From contig JAFMSR010000018.1 in assembly GCA_022818135.1 (NCBI GenBank), forward strand, positions 3,372,331 to 3,436,330: 64,000 nucleotides of DNA, read 5' to 3'. Positions 38,801-47,461 of this stretch are shown here, one piece after another (position 1 is the first letter of the stretch; every line of letters starts with the position of its first letter). Source of the DNA: Saxidomus purpurata. Lineage: Eukaryota > Mollusca > Bivalvia > Venerida > Veneridae. Both the position numbers and the translations under genes were made by a program. The notes beneath the pieces were generated by a model. That model was not told the DNA's origin. It was given only the letters and a program-made list of their open reading frames with translations, and searched no databases.

Positions 38801-40569
38801 AGTACCTATTCTTAGACAAAAACCCCATTTGTGAAGTCTGATCATGATCTGCACTGTTCACTATCAATTAGGAAATTTCAGTGTGCTTTTGAATGAACAA
38901 GAAATTGGTACTGTTCATTTAAAAAAATAGAAAAATCAAATTGATACATTTTTGTGCATACATGTAGATAATTAAAGGAAAATTTGATTTACTTGGTCAC
39001 TGTCATATACAAAGTGCAGAAACAAGTTTAAAATATACAGTATTTGATTGTTTTCCATATTTCAGAGGCAAGTTATACGACACTATACTAGACTGGGAGC
39101 ATGCACTGCCGGACAAAGATCTCGACATGGCAGATAAACATGCAAAGTGGGTATAACTTAACTTTAACACAATTAATGTACTGGTTTCTACTAGTTATAA
39201 AGTTCATTAAGAGGTTGTTACTAGTCCAGTGACACCTACATGGTATTGGTTAATGCAGATTTTCTGTTACACATTTTATGTTATCAGGGACCTTGAGACT
39301 GTGCTGAATAAAGTGGGTTTTCTGTTAATACCAGGGGTCTTGAAGTGATTGTATATAATAATATGCTAAAATATGTTTGTGTAATGTTTTGATGTAATTA
39401 TTATAACTGTATGATAAATGATACTTTAGTTGACAGGATCAGTGGAATTTTGATAGCGCAAGTGTCTGGGCAACAATGTGAACGTATGTTTATGCGGCTG
39501 TTTTAAAGAAATTCATTGCTCTCTGTAGTCAGTCAGCATGTTATAAAAGTTCTGAACAAATTAAAATTAATTTAATTGATTAATTTTGCAGGTGAATTCA
39601 GAATGTAGCGAAAAATGTATAAATAGAAGTCAGGACTCGTACTTGTACTGTACGACACAAGTTAGTTATGAAGTTAACCATTTCAACTTTTTCAGATTGG
39701 CAGACCTCAGTCTATGTTTAGGAACTTCCCTGCAGATAGTTCCAAGTGGCAATCTTCCATTGGCGACAAAACGTAAAGGTGGCCATATTGTTATCGTTAA
39801 CCTTCAGCCTACTAAGCATGATCGGAAAGCCAATCTAAAAATAAACACGTACGTTGATAACGTTATGAGATTACTGTGTGAAGAGCTCAAAATCAGAATT
39901 CCAGATTTTTCAGAACCGAAAGTATTACTCAAATCTATACATACAGCGTCTGATGAAGCTGACTTGGATGTGGTCATTAAAGATGAGAGCTTAGTTTTTC
40001 GGAACCCGTTACGTGAGCTGGATGTTAGAATTAGATCAGATGTCAAGTTAATAAATGATGAAAAAAAGATTAAAACTGAAATCTCAGCCACTAAAGTGGA
40101 TGAAACGGAAGTATTGCAAGATAGATTTAAAGGTAACTCAGTGAAACATAATGTTGTCTCTGACTGTGATGATGAAATGAAAGAAGACATTAAAACAGAG
40201 GTAGATAATAAGAATGATATCAGTAAGAACTTGATACTTGAATACTCAGGAACAGACAAGGAACAAGAAGGCGTAAAAACTGAAAGAGAATCACATGTAA
40301 TGGCAGACTGCACTACCTCTATGAAAAACATATCACACATTACTTCGGCAGAGACTGGCTTAAGTAGCAGTGACAAGAGACCAAAGGAAGCTGCTAGAAA
40401 TGACAAAGATATGAATTCACAGGTGATGAACAGTAATCGAGACTTTCCTTACACTGTCGCTCAAGACCAAAGTTGTGATCTCGAAATGAAAAACACAATG
40501 CGAGAGGAATTTTTTAATGACAGTGTAAATATGGCAAAAAGACCTAAATTGGAAACTGTAAAATCATAA
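35865..40569 (+). CDS. SIRT6: SIRT6, NAD-dependent deacylase (six coding exons, 493 aa)
   Basis: The coding exons are 35,865-36,069, 36,558-36,665, 37,764-37,891, 38,258-38,343, 39,066-39,146 and 39,696-40,569. All introns are GT/AG and the joined frame is open for 494 codons including the stop. The start [12 protein letters not shown] is the typical SIRT6 N-terminus. Seen in order: the NAD-binding TGAGIS (51-56) and IPDFRGP; QNVDGLH (113-119); the catalytic His133 in ELHGN; zinc ligands C141, C144, C166 and C175; TSLQI and NLPLATKR; then [13 protein letters not shown]6 is a chromatin enzyme removing acetyl and long acyl groups from histone H3 and aiding DNA repair and metabolic control (family knowledge). 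The tail after about residue 290 is acidic and longer than in vertebrates (493 against about 355 aa), ending in a basic KRPKLE. A retrotransposon begins three bases after the stop codon. The 5'UTR exon is not assigned. Confidence 0.95.
38833..38925 (+). repeat. Dispersed 'GATCATGATCTGCACTG' repeat in SIRT6 intron 4
   Basis: AAGTCTGATCATGATCTGCA is followed by CTGTTCACTATC and, 60 bases on, TTGGTACTGTTC, in the same order as the other copies in the window. Confidence 0.65.
39696..40569 (+). CDS. SIRT6: SIRT6 last coding exon with acidic, lysine-motif-rich tail
   Basis: The exon starts after a TTTTTCAG acceptor, completing the AAA codon split across the intron, and supplies about 290 residues. 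The first 90 or so finish the Rossmann fold ([19 protein letters not shown]...). The rest has no recognised fold and is rich in D, E, K and S. It contains four hydrophobic-K-x-E motifs: IKDE (K about 298), IKTE (about 329), IKTE (about 369) and VKTE (about 397), which fit the SUMO-acceptor consensus. A KRPKLE near the end is a possible nuclear signal. Coding-like composition throughout and a single open frame support expression of the whole tail. Confidence 0.9.
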
Positions 40570-40972
40570 TACTGTAATGCCCCGGCATTACTGAAATTCC
40601 ATAAGTATTTATCTTTGCGCTTGTTTCTGGGTTGTCTCCCTTAAATTTTTTTTGTGATCTTTATTTTGCAGCTTTCTCTAGTGAACCACATAAATTTCAA
40701 CAGTTGCACTGAGGTATTATTCAGCTCAACTTGCCTTATTCATGCGTTACACCAGGAATTCTCCAGAAACCTCCGTGTCACACAAGCACTCCATTTCAGA
40801 TGTAAACAAACGTTGTAATCCAATCATTCATTGTCTGTATATAATTATACACCGTGCTTTAAATGCCAAATCCAGTTTGAATCACTTATATAAGTTAGTG
40901 TCCGTATTTGTGCCAAGTAACTTCCATTAACTTTATGTAAAACATTGTATTTTTATAGTTTCAGTCAGTATA

Positions 40973-40978
40973 AATAAA
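40973..40978 (+). promoter_or_regulatory. First AATAAA downstream of the SIRT6 stop
   Basis: AATAAA occurs about 400 bases after the SIRT6 stop codon, inside the plus-strand complement of the Penelope-like element's 3' end. I found no AATAAA between 40,570 and 40,972. It could act as a replacement polyadenylation signal for SIRT6. Use is inferred, not shown. Confidence 0.4.
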
Positions 40979-41264
40979 ATCAAGACAACACGAAGTTTTC
41001 AATTTACATGTTTCAACTTTATGTCTTCGTCAGAAAATATACAACATACAGTATACAAAACAAAAAGACGTCACGTCCGTTAAAAAGGACGCGAACGTCC
41101 GCGTGATGAAAAACAACGTAAGGTTTATAATATAGATATGGATCAGACTGATGCGGCGGGTTTTATTAAAAAGAAATGTATTTATTCAATACACGATAAA
41201 TAAATATAAAACCCAACATAACTATATGAAAAACCATTACTAATGAATATAAGATATGTTAAGT

Positions 41265-41407
41265 TCACACATCAAATAATACGCTACTGTTCATACCACT
41301 GGGCCAAGTTGTATTTAAAGTATGGATCCAGTAAGTCTCGCGCATCAGTCTGTCCAAATCGTTCTTAACAACATTAATTGGTAAAAAGCTAAAATCATCC
41401 ATATTAT
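41265..41407 (-). pseudogene. Penelope-like endonuclease, C-terminal piece
   Basis: On the minus strand MDDFSFLPINVVKNDLDRLM is followed by RETYWIHTLNT and stops at TGA (41,265-41,267). The Glu in RETYWIH corresponds to the metal-binding glutamate of GIY-YIG nucleases, and the DFSFLPI and ETYWIHTL wording is typical of the Penelope group. It is separated from the N-terminal piece by the 2.84-kb transposon at 41,408-44,244. Confidence 0.82.
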
Positions 41408-41738
41408 CAGGGTCCGTATATTACAGGGTTATGAAACGGCCGATTACGGGAAATAAGATGTCCCGGGTCACGTGACCTCTTGGCCGTCACTTCCGCTTCC
41501 TCGTATTAGCGAAAAAATCTAACGTGAATTCGTAGGAACAAAATCTTTATAATATTGTATTATTTGTACGAGTTTTTACATCGTTGTGATACTGAAATAT
41601 GAGGTAAGTGTCGTTTTTAAAATTTTCATCTTTATTTATTGTTTTTTTGTGACCGAATGGTCATAATAAGCTGTTAAAAATGGAGCATTTTTGTGGAGAA
41701 TTTGAAGCGGGTGACGCCATTGTTGAAAATCATTGAAG

Positions 41739-42657
41739 ATGGGTATGTTCTGTAAATGTAAACTTGTTGCGGTTTGAGTACTTTCCTAATTTATCAGATG
41801 TTTTGGATAGTTTAAAGTTTGATTTGATGTGTTTAAAAAAAATAATGGAGTTTACTTTTGGAAAAAAACTTTTCTGAGCGATTGAAATTGGTGTTGTTTA
41901 CAAAATGTCCAAAATGAGGCTTATTTAGGTGACGATGATCTTTTTACACGTGAAATTTGTTTGCACACATTCTCATTGATCGTAACGATATATTCAAAAT
42001 GTTGATTGCTTTCAAAAGTATAGAAGTTGACTTGATGTGCAAACTTACACATTCAGCGTGAGACTGCATAGTTATTTTAATATCAATGTTTTAAAATAGC
42101 GTAAAATAGCATATTGACAAATTTTTCAAAATGGCGGTATATTTAGGTGACGATGATACCTTTTGTTTGCACATATTCACGAAGAACGTCTGCGATCTTT
42201 TTAAATAAAACAACTGCTTTGAAAAGTAAATAAGTCAAAATTTCGAGTTATCATAACCATTTAGTATGAATTTGCATAAATACTGGAGTATCAGCGGTTA
42301 AATACTTGCATGTTTTATGTATTTTTACTTTCACTTTCCATATAAAATGTACTATAAGCAATTTTGTCAGTCCCACATTTAACAGTTTTCTTCCATGTTA
42401 GAAAATCTGATTGTTTTTGATTTTGATTTTTTCCAGATCCTGGTTTTGATGATTTCATGAGGAGTGTTTTCATTGACAAACGCGAAGATGCTTATGAACA
42501 GATGGAAGAATTGATGGACAGTGATGGTTGCATGGCAAATGATTTTTTTGTGATCTTGGACAAACCTCACAAGTACTCCGAGAACGATGACTTGGACGAA
42601 TTTGTTTTGAATGAAAGAGTTAGACAATTCAGTATTCTAAAGCAAGAACATGATTGA
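41739..42657 (+). CDS. Small acidic 74-aa protein, two exons, inside the DNA transposon
   Basis: Exon 1 supplies ATGG (41,739-41,742) before a GTATGT donor. Exon 2 (42,437-42,657) follows a TTTTTTCCAG acceptor. The product starts MDPGFDDFMRSVFIDKRED and is acidic, with EQMEELMDSDG, SENDDLDEF and a C-terminal SILKQEHD. No domain, signal peptide or membrane segment was recognised. A second ATG within exon 2 (42,457) would give a 66-residue form without splicing. An AATAAA lies about 105 bases after the stop (near 42,765). The clean splice junction and joined reading frame suggest a real gene, possibly captured host sequence or a transposon accessory gene. Confidence 0.42.
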
Positions 42658-42854
42658 TAGGAAACATTAAATTCTTTGTACATTGTTGATTCTCCATAAA
42701 TACATGTATTAGTGTATACGCGTGTATTTGATTTTAATGAGACATAAAAGATTCATGAAAAGATAATAAATTATCTTAAACCTACTACGTCTATATTTTC
42801 ATTTTATCATATTTTGGTTGTAAAAGAAACAGAGTTGTCCTTGTGTGCACACTG

Positions 42855-42930
42855 GTCATTCAGCCTTTGAAACCGGTGCAGATCATGATCAGTCTGCAGG
42901 TATTTAGTTGATAGAGTCTTATGGAGCACC
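42855..42930 (-). repeat. Dispersed GATCATGATC repeat inside the DNA transposon
   Basis: GGTGCAGATCATGATCAGTC is the reverse complement of the family core. The copy sits between the two ORFs of the TIR transposon, so at least part of the transposon interior resembles ordinary host intergenic DNA. Confidence 0.6.
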
Positions 42931-43080
42931 CTTTGAATATGCAATATTATTGTCAAAATTGAAGGGAGAAGCCCAAGCAAGGTTAGGATAAGAATTTAAG
43001 GTTATGTTAACAGAGGTAAAATTAGTTTGATTATGACTCAGATTTTAAGCACCATACACAAAGACAAAGATATTTGTCTT

Positions 43081-43243
43081 TTATTTAGAATAATACCAAC
43101 CTTTAACATTCTGCACTCCATGCTTTGTCCTCATGTGTCCCCGTATTCCAGAAATTGAGGCATAGCCTTTAACACATTTATCACAAGCATAAACACTCTT
43201 TTTTTGTCCTTTTTCAGAGGCTGAATATTCTCTGATTTTATTC
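43081..43243 (-). CDS. C2H2 zinc-finger C-terminal exon inside the DNA transposon (frame uncertain)
   Basis: On the minus strand YACDKCVKGYASISGIRGHM is followed by RTKHGVQN and ends at TAA (43,081-43,083). This is one classical finger with spacing C-x2-C-x12-H-x4-H: Cys codons at 43,183 and 43,174, His at 43,135 and 43,120. The exon could start after an AG at a CTTTCAG acceptor near 43,244. Alternatively, an acidic frame upstream (about 43,206-43,420, containing FNWDEDLDLDLL and DESELSDSDDF) would join it, but it is off by one base at a seven-A run (43,199-43,205 on the plus strand as T). Which is right cannot be decided here. Target and function are unknown. Confidence 0.5.
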
Positions 43244-44244
43244 TTTTTGTCGACTGAAAGTCATCACTGTCTGAAAGTTCACTTTCATCATGGGTATAAT
43301 CTCCAAGCAACAAATCAAGATCTAAGTCCTCATCCCAGTTAAAAAAAGTCGCTCTTACTATATGCCATTCTAAACTTGCAATGTCCGTAGACAGAAATGA
43401 AAGAAAAACTAGAGAAACTTGTTATAGCTCCTTGGATATCCACAGTTTGGAAACGTGGCATTAATTAATTAAATAATTGTTCTGTTTACCCTTTAGATCT
43501 CTTAAAACTAGTGTTATTACACAAATACCGACCAAACAGATAATTATATATTATTAACGGGTTTGTTTATAGCGCAATTAATGTTTTAGAGGTCAGAAAA
43601 CAACATTTGTTTTATTCACAAGAACCTAGATCATAAATAGGAAAGAAATTAATAAATAAAAAAAACAAATTAAATAAAATACAACGGAAAAGTTTTCACA
43701 CGTACTTCGGAGAAGCTTGGACGGGAGGGAGTAACCGGCAAAGAAGAAAAGAAATTATAAAGAGATTTACATGTCCCTTTCAATATATTAAAATTAATAT
43801 ATTAAAAAGTATTCATTTTATTAACCCTTTAACTTTGAAAATATAATGGAAAAGTGTTATAAAAACAAAGCATTTTGTTCGCACATATATTTTTTTTTCA
43901 GCATAAAAATACAGTTTTCATCGCGTCAGTTTGCGTCTAACTCGTTTTTTCATAGTGAATTTTATATATTATGATTTTGATATTTATATTGCTAGAATCA
44001 GAATTTTATTGCCGAAAATTATGTGAAAATCATATCAAAATCGAAGAAAAAATGTCTTTACAGTAACGACATTAGTATCAGTAGGGTACAGTATTTCACG
44101 CATAAACACGCTTCCGCTCGATAAAGCCGTCGCATTCATAAATACAGGTAAACCGGCTCGGAAAAAATCGATAGCACGACATCATATAATAGCTAATTCA
44201 CCATTACAAGTGGAGTTTCATAACCCTGTAATATACGGACCCTG

Positions 44245-44474
44245 ATATTATGATCAAAGCTATTAAAATGAGTAGCAACATTACTAGCAAATGCCGGATC
44301 GCTGAAATTATTTATATCAAATTTATGACTGTTCATCCGTCTCGAAACTTGTTGTCGTGTTTGGCCCACATATTGTATTTTGCATTTTTTGCATGTTATG
44401 AGATAAATTACATTTGTAGATGTACAATCTGCATTTACTCTAAGTTTAAACTTAGACAGATTGCATGAACTATA
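44245..44474 (-). pseudogene. Penelope-like GIY-YIG endonuclease, N-terminal piece
   Basis: The minus-strand frame contains NVIYLITCKKCKIQYVGQTR followed by RRMNSHKFDI and VATHFNSFDHN. IYL and YVG are the two halves of the GIY-YIG signature, and the Arg (RRM) and His (SHK) follow at the expected spacing. The CKKC cysteines between the two halves are characteristic of the Penelope type (family knowledge). The frame is cut at FDHN by the DNA transposon. It has lost its reverse transcriptase, and the first residues of the open frame come from LTR sequence. Confidence 0.88.
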
Positions 44475-44915
44475 TATAGTTTCAGTCAGAAACACGTTTA
44501 CTTTGACATGTGAGCGGCCATGTTTTATTTTCCATATCCGGTCGTTGCTACGGGCGACATTCTAATACCGGTGCACTGTGTGATTGTTGGCACTTCGTAA
44601 ATCTATTTATTTAATGCTCTTGTTACACTATGGCTCACTTTATAAACCCTAGAAAGCGGTCGTATCAGGTGTTTATTTAGTAAAAAGTTAATTGTGTGTC
44701 TTTTTAGTGTATAATTGTCACAGTTGTTAACGTTTTTCTTATTTGCGCACTTGCTGCAGCAGAGGACGCATTCTTGCTGCATTTTGGTTGCAGTGCAACT
44801 GATGCTGTGCTGGCGTCGCCCAAGGTGTGTATTTGCAGTTTCATAGTGCAAACGCATCACAAATGCGACATCAGTGATATCTTACTGCATGCTACCTCTG
44901 TGGCACTCGCGTTAG

Positions 44916-44923
44916 TATAAATA
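44916..44923 (+). promoter_or_regulatory. TATA box of the 5' LTR
   Basis: TATAAATA followed about 25 bases later by a purine-rich start region (GCATTCGAGGACTTC). The same box is at 54,200-54,207 in the 3' LTR. It lies downstream of the nested insertions, so the core promoter is intact. Confidence 0.6.
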
Positions 44924-45794
44924 CCCGGCGTCCGCTGCATTCGAGGACTTCAGGCTTTATTTTTATCAGAAACGTTTCACGCACTCTAAGACATAGGTAG
45001 ATCTTTTTTTCTCTTACTAAGCTCTATTGTTAGTAGAATTTTTGAGTCACTGTGACGATTAGACACTGTAATAAATTGCTGATCGTAAAAGCTGTATTTT
45101 AAATAAATGCAATAGACGCTATTTTTGCAATTTTTCATGTAATTTCACGTTCTTGTGAAAGCTAAGTAAGGTTAAGATTTCTTATTATCGTATTTGTTTT
45201 ATCAAAGACTGGTACAGAGTAGATGTACTGTTGAATAATTTAAGGGTTTCTCTATTTTCAAGAACCTCACATTTCATTAGACGCTAGATTTATTAGCATG
45301 TATTGATGCCAGTACATTAAGAATTCTTGTTATAAATACGAGTATTGATGATTAAATGAGTTTATATTAATTAAACTTATTCAGGTAGAACTATAACGTC
45401 TTGCTTCTGTTTTTAGTAGTCAGTTAGGTATTCCGTAATTTCCCTAATCAAAAGGTCTGCCCCTCTCCTTTTTTTCTTAAAATCTGAAGTCCACTCTAAC
45501 AAGCTTCGCCCAGGTGACTGCAGCACACTCTTGATGAGGGCAGCCTAAACCAGCAGCGTTATCACCCTTGTGAACCAGTTACGGAAGTGGAGGCGTCTAG
45601 TTGGAATATAATATACACGGAGACTACAGGGCCTGCTACCAAGACGACACTCCCATGAACCTTAAGTTGCAGAACTGAATTGCAGATCCCTGCTACTAAG
45701 ACGACACTCCCCTGAACCCTAAGTTACAGAATTGAATTGCGGATCCCTGTTACTAAGGCTACACTCTCCCGAACGCTAGCGCGTAACATATTTT

Positions 45795-45812
45795 TGGTGT
45801 CAGAAGTGGGAT
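45795..45812 (+). other. Putative primer-binding site
   Basis: TGGTGTCAGAAGTGGGAT begins 6 bases after the 5' LTR. It starts with the TGG expected for pairing to a tRNA 3'-CCA end. The wording is of the tRNA-Leu type seen in some Ty3/Gypsy elements, from memory of the family rather than a comparison. Confidence 0.65.
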
Positions 45813-45863
45813 CCTTACATATTGTAGGATCCAGTGAGACGGACCTGCGTTTTGGAGAACACG

Positions 45864-47447
45864 ATGGATAACAATACAATGGAGAACCATACCCCCGCCG
45901 ACAGTGAAGGGGAGATATTTTTTCGTCAGCAAGATCCGGATTGTTCGAATCGTGACGATCTTTCCAGGGCTTGCAGTTTTCAGACGCTGCTTGACGACGA
46001 CGATGATTTTATGACGGTGCGGTCTCACGCGGATGCAGCAGCTAATACATCACCATTCAATATGCATATGCCAGAACAATCAAGGTCTAATCAGGTTTTG
46101 AGTGACGTTTCCGGGGTTTTGAAGGAAGTTGTCGCTGAGTTGAAAAACCTGAAACAAGCTTTGCCTCAGGAAAGAAGCCAGTCTACTCCCATTCCGCCTA
46201 GTCATGGAGCACGATTCAGCATGAACGCTGGTCAATGTGACTTTAGGACCATCCCGGTCGGTGCACATGGCGGCAGATATCAAGACCCTGGAATGGGGTA
46301 CGGACAGCAATACTTTGGAGATGGTGGGCCTGGAAGCCTTGCACGTAATTATAACTATAACTCAGCTGACCCGAGGTTGGTCGTGGGCGCAGATGGACAA
46401 GGTGGGCGCGGGGACGAGTGGCGAGGCAATAGAAGACAAGCTGTGAGGGTAAGATCAACAGAAGTGGTAAAGTTGCCAGCATTCACAGGCAAAGAAGACT
46501 GGCAGGTGTGGATCACAAGGTTCGAAGCCATAGCTGAAAGGTATAGTTGGACCGACGAAGATAAGTTGGACCAGCTACTACCACGCATGGAGGGTCAGGC
46601 TGCCCAGTTCCTCTATGGACCGGTACCGAAGCAACTACTAAGCAATTACAGGGACCTTGTCACGGAGATGTATAACCGTTTTCGTGTAGTAGAGACGACG
46701 AGATCGTTTGCTGCGAAGTTTAGTCGACGAAATCAAAAGGCTGGGGAGACGGCGGAGGATTATGCCGCAGATTTGAAAATGTTATACGATAAGGCCCATG
46801 GGTACCGGGATAGAAGAACCAGAGAGGAGGATCTGGTCCGGAGGTTTTTGGACGGGCTACGTGACGAAGAAGTTCGATTTGAGGTGGAATTCCACAAAGA
46901 ACCAGGGACGATAGATGAGGCAGTCTATCATGTGGTAAATTTCGTGCAGACCAGGAATAACGCAGACTCAGACAGGAAGTACAGGACAGCAAGGCGGGCG
47001 ATGCAGTTGGAGGAGGATCTCCCTGGTGACATCGACGGCAGAAATGTCCTTAGGATGCCCGATCAGGTTACGACAGACAGAAAGACTCCGAGAAATGGTG
47101 GACCAATGGCTGTAAGAATAAGCCCGGACCAGCAAGCTCAGAACAAACAAGAAGATGTTCTTGCTAAAATTTTAGAAAGGCTGGAAAAACTTGAAGAGAA
47201 AGGAAAGCCGACGGCGATGCATCCTAGGACGGAGCAGACGCAGCGAAACAATGACTCTATTGAGTGCTTTTACTGCCACATGACGGGGCACTATGCCAGA
47301 AACTGCCCACAAAAGAGGGTTCCTTTTAAAAAGGGGTCATATCAAAACCAGAGACGGAGCGACTTTAAAGGGCCAAGGGACATGGCTAACGGCTTGGCTT
47401 TAAACTCCAAGGGACCAGCCCCAGTGGCCGGGAGACGGTCCAACTAG
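45864..47447 (+). CDS. gag: Retrotransposon Gag with CCHC zinc knuckle
   Basis: This 527-residue frame is uninterrupted. I chose the ATG at 45,864 because the open frame further upstream begins with GTG, not ATG. The N-terminal third is acidic and disordered. The central part (about residues 205-380) has the retrotransposon Gag pattern (VVKLPAFTGKEDWQVWITRF ... ADLKMLYDKAHG ... LVRRFLDGLRDEEVRFEV). The C-terminus has a single nucleocapsid knuckle, CFYCHMTGHYARNC (residues 468-481), with C-x2-C-x4-H-x4-C spacing, in a basic context. Gag forms the particle and binds the element's RNA. Of the element's canonical genes it is the only intact one, so this copy could still supply Gag. Confidence 0.92.
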   Translation: MDNNTMENHTPADSEGEIFFRQQDPDCSNRDDLSRACSFQTLLDDDDDFMTVRSHADAAANTSPFNMHMPEQSRSNQVLSDVSGVLKEVVAELKNLKQALPQERSQSTPIPPSHGARFSMNAGQCDFRTIPVGAHGGRYQDPGMGYGQQYFGDGGPGSLARNYNYNSADPRLVVGADGQGGRGDEWRGNRRQAVRVRSTEVVKLPAFTGKEDWQVWITRFEAIAERYSWTDEDKLDQLLPRMEGQAAQFLYGPVPKQLLSNYRDLVTEMYNRFRVVETTRSFAAKFSRRNQKAGETAEDYAADLKMLYDKAHGYRDRRTREEDLVRRFLDGLRDEEVRFEVEFHKEPGTIDEAVYHVVNFVQTRNNADSDRKYRTARRAMQLEEDLPGDIDGRNVLRMPDQVTTDRKTPRNGGPMAVRISPDQQAQNKQEDVLAKILERLEKLEEKGKPTAMHPRTEQTQRNNDSIECFYCHMTGHYARNCPQKRVPFKKGSYQNQRRSDFKGPRDMANGLALNSKGPAPVAGRRSN

Positions 47448-47461
47448 GAATCAAGGGCCAC
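47399..47461 (+). promoter_or_regulatory. Predicted -1 ribosomal frameshift site with possible pseudoknot
   Basis: TTTAAAC at 47,399-47,405 lies in the gag frame as T TTA AAC, a classical slippery heptamer. Slipping back one base enters the pol frame, which is open from 47,369. Six bases further, GGACC (47,412-47,416) can pair with GGTCC (47,437-47,441). In that loop GTGGCC (47,424-47,429) can pair with GGCCAC (47,456-47,461), which would make an H-type pseudoknot. The gag stop is at 47,445-47,447. Confidence 0.75.

Larger units (their letters stand above)
41408..44244. mobile_element. 2.84-kb TIR DNA transposon carrying two ORFs, no transposase seen
   Basis: Perfect 30-bp terminal inverted repeats begin CAGGGTCCGTATATTACAGG at 41,408 and are mirrored to 44,244. 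ATATTAT is duplicated at 41,401-41,407 and 44,245-44,251. Removing the element and one duplicate restores a continuous Penelope-like endonuclease frame, which proves insertion. CAGGGT occurs twice within each TIR. The contents are a two-exon plus-strand ORF (41,739-42,657), a copy of the dispersed GATCATGATC repeat (about 42,855) and a minus-strand C2H2 exon (from 43,081). The 7-bp duplication and CAGGG ends do not fix the superfamily; P-like, hAT-like or Dada-like are options. It is probably non-autonomous. Confidence 0.82.
40969..44474 (-). mobile_element. 5'-truncated Penelope-like element (GIY-YIG endonuclease end), split by a DNA transposon
   Basis: The insertion is flanked by 15-bp copies of TATAGTTTCAGTCAG (40,954-40,968 and 44,475-44,489). 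On the minus strand it encodes only the C-terminal endonuclease of a Penelope-like retroelement, in two pieces (44,245-44,474 and 41,265-41,407). Its 3' tail lies at 40,969-41,264. The reverse transcriptase is missing, consistent with 5' truncation during target-primed insertion. Without the inner transposon the element would be about 660 bp. Confidence 0.85.
40573..45788 (+). repeat. 5' LTR, interrupted (40,573-40,968 and 44,475-45,788)
   Basis: The two pieces match the intact 3' LTR (53,378-55,076) almost base for base. The break falls in the upstream (U3-like) part, at TATAGTTTCAGTCAG, which is duplicated on each side of the nested Penelope-like element. A TATAAATA box lies at 44,916-44,923, and AATAAA-type signals lie at about 45,070 and 45,108. 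Transcription would therefore start near 44,945, downstream of the insertion. Confidence 0.92.

Noticed and set aside
40742..40930. 62-codon plus-strand frame in both LTRs (also 53,545-53,733)
   Set aside because: It lies upstream of the LTR promoter and is shared only because the LTRs are copies. No coding evidence.
42391..42430. The 2.84-kb inner segment as part of the Penelope-like element
   Set aside because: The 30-bp inverted ends, the 7-bp duplication and the restored endonuclease frame show it is a separate later insertion.
44603..44860. 85-codon minus-strand frame in the 5' LTR, identical in the 3' LTR (53,885-54,142)
   Set aside because: Identity only reflects the recent duplication of the LTRs. 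The frame is antisense to the element and has no recognised domain.
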